In this document: piece by piece, positions 33,151 through 41,436 of the stretch
How positions within the stretch are numbered: the first letter of the stretch is position 1
Layout of the letters: each line of letters opens with the position of its first letter
Assembly: GCF_041276405.1 (NCBI RefSeq)
Contig: NZ_JBGGGT010000001.1
Span: forward strand, 293,501 to 357,500
Source of the DNA: Microvirga sp. TS319
GTDB taxonomy: Bacteria; Pseudomonadota; Alphaproteobacteria; Rhizobiales; Beijerinckiaceae
Length of the DNA: 64,000 bases
Reading direction: 5' to 3'
Notes under the pieces: model-generated
The model's database searches: none
What the model was told of the DNA's origin: nothing
What the model saw: only the letters and a program-made list of their open reading frames with translations
Position numbers and translations under genes: made by a program

Positions 33151-35061
33151 TCAGATCGTGATCCGTGAACCCACCTCGACCGCACGGTCCTCTGGGATGC
33201 AGAATTGGTCCGTGATGTCGCTCGCGGAGCGGGCCAGCGGGATGAAGATGTAGTCCTGCCAGAGCGGCAGTCCCGAGGTGGGCGAGGCTTGCAAGGCCCG
33301 CCGCGACAGGAAGAACGACGCGTTGTCGAGATCGAACCCGGCCACCCGGAGCGCCTTCGGGAGATTGGGGCTCTCCATGAAGCCGAACCGCACCGTCACC
33401 CGCGAGAACCGGTCCGAGAGCTTTTCCACGGTGACGCGGCCCTCGTCCGGACGACGTGGGATCTCCTCGGTCACCACGGTCAGGATGATATTGTGCTCAT
33501 GCAATACCTTGTTGTGCTTCATGTTGTGCAGCAGGGCGGCGGGCACGTCCTGGGCGTTCCCGGTCGGGAAGATCGCCGTGCCAGGCACCCGCGGCACCGA
33601 GCCGCTCTCGGCCATGCGCATGAATTCGGACAAGGGCGGGCGGCCGCGGTGCGAGATCTCGGCCAGCAGGCGCGTGCCCTTGCGCCAGGTTCGCATCAGG
33701 ATGAACAGCCCCGTCCCGACCAGCAGCGGGAACCAGCCGCCGTGCGGAATCTTGAGCGCGTTCGCGCCGAGAAACACGAGCTCGATGGCCAGGAAGGGCG
33801 CGATCACCAGTGCGGCCACGGCCGGGGACCAGCGCCAGAACTTCCAGGCCACGATGAACAGCAGGCTTGAGGTGATCACCATGTCCCCAGTCACGGCAAG
33901 GCCATAAGCCGCCGCCAGGGCGCTCGACGTCTCGAACAGGACGACGATCAGGATGACCGCCACGAGCAGGAGCCAGTTGATGGTGGGAACGTAGATCTGG
34001 CCCTTCTCGGTCTCGGAAGTGCGCATCACCCGGAAGCGGGGCAGCACGCCGAGGTTCATCGCCTGCTCCGAGATCGAGAACGCGCCCGTGATCACCGCCT
34101 GACTGGCGATGATGGTGGCCACCGTGGCGAGGATCACCATCGGCAGCAGCGCCCACGAGGGATAGAGCAGAAAGAACGGATTCTCCAGGTGCTCGGGGTG
34201 GGCCAGCAGCATCGCACCCTGGCCGAGATAGTTGAGGGCGAGCGCCGGCAGGACCAAGCCGAGCCACGCGGTGCGGATTGGGGAACGGCCGAAGTGGCCC
34301 ATGTCGGCATAGAGCGCCTCCGCCCCGGTCACGGACAGGAACACCGCGCCCAGGGCAAGGAGACCGGCGGTGCCGTGGTTGGCCACGAAGCCGAGGCCAT
34401 GCACCGGGTTGATTGCAGCGAGGATGCCCAGATCGTCCCGGAGGTGCATCAGGCCGCCCAGGGCCATGACGAGGAACCAGAAGGCGGTTATCGGGCCGAA
34501 CCAGGCGGCCACGCTGGCGGTGCCGAAGCGCTGGACGGCGAACAGAGCGATCAGGATCGCGAGACTGAGCGGCACCACGTAAGGATCGAAGGCCGGCGTG
34601 ACCAGCTTGAGGCCCTCGACGGCCGAGAGGACGGAGATCGCCGGGGTGATGATAGTGTCGCCGTAGAACAGCGAGGCGCCGACCATGCCGAGGACGATGG
34701 TGATCCCGGTGCTGCGCCCGAGGGCGCGCTGCGCCAGGGTCACGAGCGAGAGGGTGCCGCCCTCGCCGTTGTTGTCGGCCCGCAGGACAAAGACCACGTA
34801 CTTGACGGTCACAATGATGATCAGTGTCCACAGGATGAGGGAGACCACCCCCAGCACCATCTCGCGGGTGAGGGCGCCCGAGCCCGCATGCCCGGTGGCG
34901 GCGGCGAGGCTTTCCTTGAGCGCATAGAGCGGGCTGGTGCCGATGTCGCCGTAGACCACCCCGATCGAGCCAAGGGTCAGGGCCCAAAAGGAGGTCGGGG
35001 TCGCCTGGCCATGCTCGGCAGCACCGACACCCACCCGTTCGCTGATCCCGGTTGCGGCCAT
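33151..35061 (-). CDS. kup: Kup-type low-affinity potassium uptake protein
   Basis: A 636-aa K+/H+ symporter of the KUP/HAK/KT family. The signature LGSIGVVYGDIGTSPLYALKE lies near residue 30, followed by about 12 membrane helices (IIIVTVKYVVFVLRADNNGEGG, SLFYGDTIITPAISVLSAVEGL, LTGADALYADMGHFG-like VTGAEALYADMGHFGRSPIRTAW) and a ~190-residue cytoplasmic tail (LFLxxNxxVPxAL-like DVPAALLHNMKHNKVLHEHNIILTVVTEEIPR). It looks intact. Translation could start at GTG 35073 or ATG 35061; the ATG has GGAAGGG upstream and is preferred. Confidence 0.96.
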   Translation of the reverse strand: MAATGISERVGVGAAEHGQATPTSFWALTLGSIGVVYGDIGTSPLYALKESLAAATGHAGSGALTREMVLGVVSLILWTLIIIVTVKYVVFVLRADNNGEGGTLSLVTLAQRALGRSTGITIVLGMVGASLFYGDTIITPAISVLSAVEGLKLVTPAFDPYVVPLSLAILIALFAVQRFGTASVAAWFGPITAFWFLVMALGGLMHLRDDLGILAAINPVHGLGFVANHGTAGLLALGAVFLSVTGAEALYADMGHFGRSPIRTAWLGLVLPALALNYLGQGAMLLAHPEHLENPFFLLYPSWALLPMVILATVATIIASQAVITGAFSISEQAMNLGVLPRFRVMRTSETEKGQIYVPTINWLLLVAVILIVVLFETSSALAAAYGLAVTGDMVITSSLLFIVAWKFWRWSPAVAALVIAPFLAIELVFLGANALKIPHGGWFPLLVGTGLFILMRTWRKGTRLLAEISHRGRPPLSEFMRMAESGSVPRVPGTAIFPTGNAQDVPAALLHNMKHNKVLHEHNIILTVVTEEIPRRPDEGRVTVEKLSDRFSRVTVRFGFMESPNLPKALRVAGFDLDNASFFLSRRALQASPTSGLPLWQDYIFIPLARSASDITDQFCIPEDRAVEVGSRITI

Positions 35062-35198
35062 GAACCCTTCCACCTCTTCAGCGGAGAACAGACCCCCCTC
35101 GGCTCAACGTGGCTGCACGGCGGAGGGTTTCCCTCCTGGAAGGCGGTGTGTTGCGAATACCGAAAAGCGATCGAACGCGGCTGCGATGGCGGGACAGG

Positions 35199-35390
35199 TC
35201 ACTCCGCGTCGGGTGGATCGGCGGGAACCGGCAGCCAATGGGAGGGCTCCAGCACGACGCTGGTATCGATGTAGGCCAGCCATTTCCCCGGAACCAGACG
35301 CCCGTATGCCAGCCACCCTGATCGGGGCAATAGAGGAGAAGAGCCTGGTCGTCCTTCTGCGGTGCAGTGGAGATCAGTTGTGGGGTCAAG
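35199..35390 (-). pseudogene. DUF551-like protein remnant, frameshifted
   Basis: Two minus-strand frames join as LISTAPQKDDQALLLYCPDQ-GGWHTGVWFRG, then, shifted, KWLAYIDTSVVLEPSHWLPV and PADPPDAE. IxTAPxDxxxxLLYxP and the closing PTHWxPLP-type motif fit the DUF551-like family. The single-base slip falls in CGGGGAAATGG at about 35290-35300. The start is unclear. Family and lesion are inferred by eye. Confidence 0.48.
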
Positions 35391-35553
35391 CTTGCCTCCG
35401 CTGGCGCTGAGCCTCCTGTGCGACATGCAGAAGCGCAAGGCAAGGCCCGTATCCGCCTGGCAGGGGATTGTCCCCGGCGGAGCGCTTGGAGGCTGCGCCT
35501 CGGGCCGGTCCCGACCTCTGGCACCGGACGATCCTGCTGTGCGTTGGTTGACC

Positions 35554-35858
35554 ATGGTGGATGCTCTCAGGCTCGTTCCCGTGCAGTCCGGCGACCCTTC
35601 CGGCGTGGTCGCCTCGGCCGCCTATGCGGGGGCGGCGGATAGCCGACGTGCCGATCGAGGACGTCGGCGAATGGTCGCGCAAGCCCGGGCACGTGGTCTG
35701 GATCGGCTTGCACGAGCCCGGCTCGGACGTCCTCCGCCAGCTCCAGGTGGAGTTCGGCCTGCATGAGTTGGCCATCGAGGATGCCCTCAAGGCGCACCAG
35801 TGGCCCAAGCTCGAACAATACGGCGAGGCACTCTTCGTGGTCGCCAGGACGGCCCAGG
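35554..35858 (+). pseudogene. CorA-type Mg2+/Co2+ transporter, N-terminal remnant
   Basis: ATG 35554 begins MVDALRLVPVQSGDPSGVVA. A one-base loss in the G-run at about 35629-35633 shifts the frame; in the next frame it continues RRIADVPIEDVGEWSRKPGH, VVWIGLHEPGSDVLRQLQVEFGLHELAIEDALKAHQWPK and LEQYGEALFVVARTAQ. This is the cytoplasmic alpha/beta domain of CorA. The IS6 element at 35859 then removes the funnel helix and the two membrane helices (GMN motif), and I find no CorA sequence after it. The gene is dead. Confidence 0.85.
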
Positions 35859-36669
35859 GGCATGTCACATTAACCCAAGGATGGCGAGAGGCCATGTAGA
35901 CGGGCCGGCATGACCCAGCCTGTCAGCTACAAACGCCATCGCTTCCCACCCGAGATCATCGCCCATGCGGTCTGGTTATACTTCCGGTTCCCGCTGAGCC
36001 TGCGACGGGTCGAAGAGATGCTCCTGGAGCGCGGCATCGTCGTCTCCTATGAGACTGTGCGTCGCTGGGCTCTGAAGTTTGGGCCAGGCTATGCTCGGCG
36101 CCTCAAACGCAAGAGGCCGAGCCGGCGCGGCATCTGGCATCTCGACGAGGTCGTGATCACCATTGCTGGCCAGAAGCACTGGCTATGGCGTGCCGTCGAT
36201 CAGGATGGCTACGTGCTGGATGAGATCGTCCAGACGCGGCGCGACACCAAGGCTGCTAAGCGCTTGTTGAAGCGTCTATTGAAGAAGCAGGGCCGTCCGC
36301 CGCGGTGGATGATCACCGACAAACTCGGCTCCTACGCCGCCGCCCGCTGTCAGATCATACCGAGAACCGAGCACCGCTCGCACAAAGGCCTGAATAATCG
36401 TGCGGAGAATTCGCATCTGCCGCTGCGCCGGCGAGAACACGCGATGCAAGGCTTCCGATCACCGGGAGGGCTACAGAGGTTCACCTTTGTGCTTTCCGCC
36501 ATCCGCAATCTCTTCGTTCCGCCCTGTTCCCGCCGTTCTGCCCTTGCCACCCACCTGCACCGCCTCAATGCCATGGCGGAATGGAAAGCCGCGGCGGGCC
36601 TCATCGCTTGAGCCAGTTAAGCAGTCGAGTTGCGCTCGATGCGTTCGGTGTCAGTTAACGTGACATCCC
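35859..36669 (+). mobile_element. IS6-family element, complete
   Basis: The ends are GGCATGTCACATTAACC (35859-35875) and, on the other strand, GGGATGTCACGTTAACT (36669-36653). Length is 811 bp. The flanking 8-mers differ (GGCCCAGG and CGTCTCGG), so adjacent DNA was deleted or rearranged, consistent with the loss of the corA 3' part. Confidence 0.87.
35910..36611 (+). CDS. IS6-family transposase
   Basis: A 233-aa intact protein: KRHRFPPEIIAHAVWLYFRFPLSLRRVEEMLLERGIVVSYETVRRW (HTH), catalytic Asp in GIWHLDEVVITIAGQKHWLWRAVD, Asp in RWMITDKLGSYAAA and Glu in LNNRAENSHLPLRRREHAMQGF. It is the functional relative of the broken copies at 22182-22331 and 23490-24091. Confidence 0.93.
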   Translation: MTQPVSYKRHRFPPEIIAHAVWLYFRFPLSLRRVEEMLLERGIVVSYETVRRWALKFGPGYARRLKRKRPSRRGIWHLDEVVITIAGQKHWLWRAVDQDGYVLDEIVQTRRDTKAAKRLLKRLLKKQGRPPRWMITDKLGSYAAARCQIIPRTEHRSHKGLNNRAENSHLPLRRREHAMQGFRSPGGLQRFTFVLSAIRNLFVPPCSRRSALATHLHRLNAMAEWKAAAGLIA

Positions 36670-36825
36670 CGTCTCGGGCGAGATGACGGAGATCGGTTAT
36701 ACCCCGTTCCGCGCCTGGACCTTCACGCGTCGTCCTTGCTTCTCTCCCGTCCCAGAAGCCCGGTTCGTCCTCTTCGCTGAGTCAGGGAAAGCCTACGCAG
36801 TCCTGTGATTGCCTCGAGATCCCGG
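36670..36825. other. Short gap without a recognisable gene
   Basis: This follows the IS6 right end. It does not continue the corA gene, so the transporter's 3' part is absent rather than displaced. Confidence 0.5.
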
Positions 36826-37029
36826 TCAGCCTCCCTTAAGCACCTTATCGGCTTTGGCATCGACCTTCTTCTCGTCAGCCTTTGACAGCTTTCCGGCCTT
36901 GACCTGCTGAGCGGCCCGCGCCTTCGCATTGCGCGCGTGAGCAGCGTCCTCGACGGGATACTTGTGCCCAGGGAGCGCGAACTTGCTGTCGGGCAACTTG
37001 TCTCGTTCCTTCGTGGTAAGTTTCGCCAT
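36826..37029 (-). CDS. Small conserved Lys/Ala-rich hypothetical protein
   Basis: A 67-aa protein, MAKLTTKERDKLPDSKFALPGHKYPVEDAAHARNAKARAAQQVKAGKLSKADEKKVDAKADKVLKGG in pattern. The motif LPxxxFAxPxxxYPIxDxxHARNAxAR is common in a small family carried by alphaproteobacteria and their phages. It is highly charged and soluble, probably a structural or stress-related protein; function unknown. A good AGGAGG site precedes ATG 37029. Confidence 0.8.
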   Translation of the reverse strand: MAKLTTKERDKLPDSKFALPGHKYPVEDAAHARNAKARAAQQVKAGKLSKADEKKVDAKADKVLKGG

Positions 37030-37273
37030 TTGAGCCTCCTATGAGGAAGGAAACGGCAGCCTTTGGCAAAGGTTCATGCTCACGATGCAACAACCTCCCA
37101 TGCCGCACCCCGTGGGCTTCCAAACGCCTCGAGGCGACACCCAGCACCCTACCAATCGGGACCAGCCCCACAATGAAAGCGTGAAGGGCTGATCCTCAGG
37201 GCGCCGTCCTCACCGACGGATGAGGGTGCAGATGGTTAGGAAGGAACTCGCTGGCCGGGGATGCGTTACGCCC

Positions 37274-37302
37274 TTGACTGTATCTCAATTGAGATACATA
37301 TA
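37274..37302 (+). promoter_or_regulatory. Toxin-antitoxin promoter with a perfect 20-bp operator palindrome
   Basis: TGTATCTCAATTGAGATACA at 37279-37298 is a perfect palindrome. It overlaps a -35-like TTGACT (37274-37279) and a -10-like CATATA (37297-37302) spaced 17 bp apart. This is the expected site for autorepression by the RelB-type antitoxin encoded 29 bp downstream. Confidence 0.78.
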
Positions 37303-37326
37303 TGACCCACCAGCAAGGAGCGTGAT

Positions 37327-37602
37327 ATGGCTGCCACCAAAATGATCCATGTCCGGGTCGATGACGACATTCGGGAGGAGGCCTCCGCCGTTCTTGGGTC
37401 GCTCGGCCTTTCGCTCTCGGAGGCCGTTCGGGTGTTCCTCCATCGCGTTGCCGCGACCCACAGCTTCCCTCTCGAGCTCAAGGTGCCCAACGAGGAGACC
37501 CAAGCCGCGATCGCTGAGGCTCGTGCGATGCGGAAGGCCCGCAAGGCGCGGTTTGCTACCCCGGACGAGCTTTTCGACAGCCTCGGCGGAAGCAAGAAGT
37601 AA
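37327..37602 (+). CDS. RelB/DinJ family antitoxin
   Basis: A 91-aa ribbon-helix-helix antitoxin. The N-terminal strand and helices (MIHVRVDDDIREEASAVLGSLGLSLSEAVRVFLHRVAATHSFPLEL, residues 6-51) match the RelB/DinJ pattern. The C-terminal part (KVPNEETQAAIAEARAMRKARKARFATPDELFDSLGGSKK) is the flexible toxin-wrapping region. It neutralises the YafQ-like RNase encoded next and should repress the operon at the palindrome upstream. AAGGAGCG precedes ATG 37327. Confidence 0.93.
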   Translation: MAATKMIHVRVDDDIREEASAVLGSLGLSLSEAVRVFLHRVAATHSFPLELKVPNEETQAAIAEARAMRKARKARFATPDELFDSLGGSKK

Positions 37603-37620
37603 GCGCCGAGAGGGGGCATC

Positions 37621-37932
37621 TTGAAGAAATCGAGCGCCGACAAGCGGGCTCCGCTTCCGAGGGCATCGGACTACACGAAGCAATTTCATAAGGACTGGGA
37701 CCGATACAACAAGGCCGGGAAGATGGACATGAACCGCGCCATCGAACTGATGACGTTGCTCATCCTGAAGAAGCCCCTCGGCGCGGAATGGGCCGACCAC
37801 GAGCTTTCCGGAGCGTGGAAAGAGACGCGGGAGGCGCACATCGGGGGCGACTTCCTTCTCATGTACATCGCCGATGACGATTCCATCGAGTTTGTGCGGC
37901 TCGGAACGCACTCGGAGTTGTTCGGGCGATAG
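37621..37932 (+). CDS. YafQ-type toxin (RelE/ParE superfamily mRNA interferase)
   Basis: A 103-aa toxin starting at TTG 37621 after GAGAGGGGG, 18 bp behind the antitoxin stop. The family pattern is clear: YTKQFHKDWDRYNKAGKMDMNRAIELMTLLI, LGAEWADHELSGAWKETREAHIGGDFLLMYIADDDSIEFVRLGTHSELFG. The His of GTHSELF near the C-terminus matches the catalytic His of YafQ, and His/Asp residues in the LSGxWKxxREAHIxxDxLLxY block are present. It cleaves mRNA on the ribosome in characterised members. It appears active. Confidence 0.92.
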   Translation: MKKSSADKRAPLPRASDYTKQFHKDWDRYNKAGKMDMNRAIELMTLLILKKPLGAEWADHELSGAWKETREAHIGGDFLLMYIADDDSIEFVRLGTHSELFGR

Positions 37933-37958
37933 CGGCCGGCCTCCCTGGACGATCACGG

Positions 37959-37989
37959 AACCCACCCTCGCGGTGGGTTTTTCTTTTTC
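37959..37989 (+). terminator. Rho-independent terminator of the toxin-antitoxin operon
   Basis: AACCCACC (37959-37966) pairs with GGTGGGTT (37972-37979) across a 5-nt loop and is followed by TTTCTTTTT. It lies 27 bp after the toxin stop, the clearest intrinsic terminator in the window. Confidence 0.9.
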
Positions 37990-38195
37990 GGCGACCTTCC
38001 CCGGCACTTGCGCCGACCACCTTGTGCATACACCCTTCCACGACCTTTGAGAAAATCGCTTCGGCGGATGCGATGAGATCTGTTTACTCTCCTGGCTTTC
38101 GTGACGGCGGCAAGAGCGAGCAAGCCGCCATTCAGCGGACAATGGGTTCCATCAGGAGCGCAGCTTGGAGCTGAGCGCCTGACGCTCCGCTCCTA

Positions 38196-39700
38196 TCAGG
38201 TTCTGATCTCTTCGAAGCGCGGGCGCCAGCGCAAACGGATCCATTGCTGAATGTTGTAGGTCAGCACCGCCCAGAGCGCTTCGGTGCCGACCTTGGCCAA
38301 TCCACGCACATGGAAGCGCCGGAAATCGAGCTTCTCCTTCAGCCATGCGTTGACCAACTCCGCCACGCGTCCACGCTCGCGGAGCAAGCTCCGTGTTTCT
38401 GAACTTGCGTGACGGCTTCGGAAGGCGCTCACCACGGGGTTCTCATGTGTGACGACAATCGAGCGCCCATAGGTGCGATTGCCCGAGCAGCACTGCCGGC
38501 GGCTGGGACAGACCCGACAATCGGTCTTGCTGGCCTGGTAGCGCACCAGCCTTCGTCCCGGCCGGTCATGACCGTCGCGGGCCGTCAGATGCTTACCTTC
38601 CGGGCAAATGTACGTATCCGATGCTGGATCGTACTGAAACTTGTCGGGCAGAAAGGCATCCGTCACGCCAACGCGCGCAAACCGCTGCTGGACACGGCTA
38701 TCGGTCTCAACCCACGGGCCGATCAGTTCGACATGCTTGGCGTGTGCCGCCAGGATGTTCTCGCGACTGGTATAGCCGGCATCCACCACCAACTGGTGAG
38801 GCGTTTGTCCCAGCCGCTCTTCGATCTGCTCAACGGCTGGAGCAAGATACTCGTAATCAGGGGCTGCCTGCCCGACAGCCAAGCCGATTGCGATGCCATG
38901 GGCTGCATCGGTGGAGATTTGAACGTTGTAGCTCAAGGCATAGTGACCATCGCCATGGCGCATGATCCGCGCCTCCGGATCAGTTGCGCTGACCCCGGTC
39001 TGCCGCTGCCTCGCGCGAGCATAGCCGGGGCGCTTGGCCTGAGTGATCTGCTGGACATTGATCAGCGCCTGCTCGAGCCGCTCAACCCGCTCCCGCCGGG
39101 CTCGCTCGCGAGCGGCGGTCTGCCGGGGCGTTTCCGCCTCACGGCGCGGATCTCCCATGGCCGCAACATGCTCCCGAGCCGCAGCCAGATGCTTCCGGAT
39201 CTGCTCCTCTTGGTTGAACGAGCTTGGTCCGGCCTGCGCGGTGATCCTCGTGCCGTCGTGCATGACGGTCTTCAAGGTAATCAGCCCCTCCGCACTCAAG
39301 ATCCCAAGAACCTGCGTGAAGACCTCGTCCAACGCGTCATGGTGGGCCAAGCGAAAGTCGGACAGGGTGTGATGATTGACGATAAGCAGCCCCGTCAGCC
39401 AGCGAAAGCCGGGATCGTACTCGCAACGTCGCTCGACCTCTCGCGCCGAACCGATGCCGCGGCTGTCGGCGTAGAGCCATAAGCTCACCAAAAGCTGAGG
39501 ATCGTAGGCGGGGCGTCCAGCTCCACCCTCAAGCGAACCGATCCGGTCGACAAAGGCTGACAGATCAAGCCGGGTCGCCAACTCCCAGATTGCTCGAACC
39601 GGATGGTCTTCATCCACTCATCGCTCGACGTCGAGCATGGTCCAACACAACTGCCGGCGATCAACGTGCACCAGCCGAACGCGCTTCCGTCGCGATGGAT
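38196..39700 (-). pseudogene. IS1182-family transposase (second type), early in-frame TGA
   Basis: From about 39700 the minus-strand frame reads RKRVRLVHVDRRQLCWTMLD-VER, then TGA at 39620-39618, then VDEDHPVRAIWELATRLDLS and on to 38196 (473 aa). Landmarks are RPAYDPQLLVSLWLYADSRG, MHDGTRITAQAG (Asp), LVVDAGYTSRENI (Asp), CRVCPSRRQCCSG and the Glu region AELVNAWLKEKLDFRRFHVRGLAKV. A GTG directly after the TGA could restart translation and make a nearly full protein, so loss of activity is not certain. Terminal repeats were not identified. Confidence 0.83.
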
Positions 39701-39761
39701 CTGAGCAGGGTGATTGAGCCGCCTCACTTGAGGCGCGCGGATCGACAGGGTCCATCACTTG

Positions 39762-39814
39762 ATCTCCCTGGGAAAGCTCCGGCTATTGTAGCACGTCGGG
39801 CCTCCCAGGGAGAT
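39762..39814. repeat. 12-bp inverted repeat next to the IS junction
   Basis: ATCTCCCTGGGA (39762-39773) and TCCCAGGGAGAT (39803-39814) are perfect inverted repeats 29 bp apart, just before the truncated IS6. They may be ends of a lost small element or a hairpin. Confidence 0.5.
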
Positions 39815-40450
39815 TTTCTCACAGGTCGTTCACAGGTGGATTATCCGCTACTCGCCTGAACTTCTGAACCGCTTCAACTCACGCAAGCGAGCCGTCACTG
39901 CCAAGTGGCACGTTGACGAAACGTACATCAAAGTCCGAGCCGAATGGATGTATCTCTATCGAGCCATTGACAGCAATGGCGAAACCGTCGAGTTCTGGTT
40001 CAGCGAGCGGCGCAATCTGGCTGCTGCGAAGCGCTTCCTGCGCAAAGCATTCACGCGGCATGGCCGGCCCGAGCGGATTGTGATCGACGGCAGCCAGACC
40101 AACCGCGAGGCGATCCTGTTCTGCGATACGACAAACCGGCTGCAGGACCGATCACAACGGAAGCTCAAGCCGATCCAGATCCGGCAAAGTGCCTACCTGA
40201 ACAACCGCATCGAGCAGGATCACCGCGCCATCAAGGGGCGGGTGCGGCCGATGCTGGGCCTCCAATCCATGCCCACTGCCCGTGTGATCCTCGGTGGGAT
40301 CGAGATGATCCACATGATGCGTAAGCAGCAGGCAAAGTATGCCTGCAATCGGCAGCCGTCGCTGGCTGAGCAGTTTCACCTGCTCGCTGCATGAGCGTTG
40401 TACAAAATATCTGCTTTATCCCGTCCCTCTCCCAGATTTGCGACGGAACC
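39815..40450 (+). pseudogene. IS6-family element, 5'-truncated
   Basis: The frame is recognisable from about 39825 (VVHRWIIRYSPELLNRFNSRKR) through TAKWHVDETYIKVRAEWMYL, IVIDGSQTNREAI and YLNNRIEQDHRAIKGRVRPM to the normal C-terminus LAEQFHLLAA at 40394. The right terminal repeat GGTTCCGTCGCAAATCT lies at 40450-40434 on the minus strand. The DDE triad is present but about 70-80 N-terminal residues and the left end are missing. It is closely related to the complete copy at 22668-23489 and truncates the IS1182 copy on its right. Confidence 0.85.
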
Positions 40451-41301
40451 CGACGATCAGGTGGCGCTGGATATCCACCGCGGCTTGCACGTTGTAGCCC
40501 ACGATCCCTGTGCCGATGCCCCGGTTGGTCATGGCCCGCGCATCTGGATCGGTGAGCGAGATCTGCTGGTCCGGGGCTGCCAGCACCTGTTGCTCCAGCT
40601 CCCGGAACTGCTGCATCTGCTCTCTGAGGGCCACGATCTTGTCCTTGATCCGCCCGGCCTTCTCCTGCGCCCGTTCGCTCTCCTGTCGATCCGGCGTGTC
40701 GAGGGCAGAGAGGTAGTGTGCGATGCTGGCCTCCATCTGCTCGATGCGCTTGGCGAGTTTGGCCGGCGTGAAGTTCTTGTCGCGCGTGTTGACCGCCTTG
40801 AACTTGGAACCGTCGATGGCCACCACCGCCTGCGAGAACAGGGAGAGCTTGCGGCACAGCCCGACGAACTGGCGGCATACCGCCTGGAGGGCCAATCCGT
40901 TGTCCTTGCGGAAGCGGGCAATGGTCTTGTGATCGGGCTGGAGCTGGCCGGTGAGCCACATCAGCTCGAGATTGCGGCCGGTCTCCTGCTCGAGCCGGCG
41001 GCTGGATGGGATACGGTTGAGGGAGCCGTAGATGTAGAGCTTGAGCAGGGCCGCCGGATGGTAGGCCGGGCGGCCTGTGGCGTGCGGGATGACACTCTCG
41101 AACCCCAGAGCGCGCAGATCGAGTTCCTCGACAAAGACGTCGATCACCCGCACCGGATTGTCGTCGCTGATGTACTCGTCGAGGCAGACCGGGAACAAGG
41201 TGCCCTGGCTGCGCTCCTGGCCTTGGACAAACCGCTTCATCGCGATCCCTCCAGTCCATGTGACCCCATCAGACTACCAGATCTCGCGTTTTGACACACC
41301 C
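40451..41301 (-). pseudogene. IS1182-family element, 3'-truncated by IS6
   Basis: ATG 41240 starts MKRFVQGQERSQGTLFPVCL, a close relative of the transposase at 5945. The frame holds NPVRVIDVFVEELDLRALGF, GRPAYHPAALLKLYIYGSLNR, VVAIDGSKFKAVNTRDKNFTPAKL and SLTDPDARAMTNRGIGTGIVGYNVQAAVDIQRHLIV, then ends at 40451 where the IS6 repeat begins. The second half with the remaining catalytic residues is missing. The element's left end is GGGTGTGTCAAAACGC at 41301-41286 (minus strand). Confidence 0.86.
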
Positions 41302-41436
41302 TCGACCCGTTTTGGACTTTCTGTGCCCATTATTGCAAGCACGGGGGCCCATACACATTCCTCAAACGAGCTGCTGAAGTAACCGGTGGACCCGCGAGCT
41401 CCTCGATAGGAGAGGGCTCCTGAAACGTCGTGGAGA

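Noticed and set aside
5945..39700. Several in-frame TGA codons at Trp positions in transposases, suggesting TGA might be read as Trp
   Set aside because: Many intact host genes in the window end at TGA (for example at 4769, 8544, 11509, 13593, 48055) and use TGG for Trp; only IS genes have internal TGA. Decay explains it.
39762..39814. The 12-bp inverted repeat as a Rho-independent terminator
   Set aside because: The arms are 29 bp apart, no U-tract follows and no host gene ends there; more likely IS-related.
18191..41301. The IS-dense region as one composite transposon carrying the central genes
   Set aside because: Flanking IS copies differ in subtype and orientation, lack matching target duplications and are mostly broken; no single pair bounds the region cleanly.
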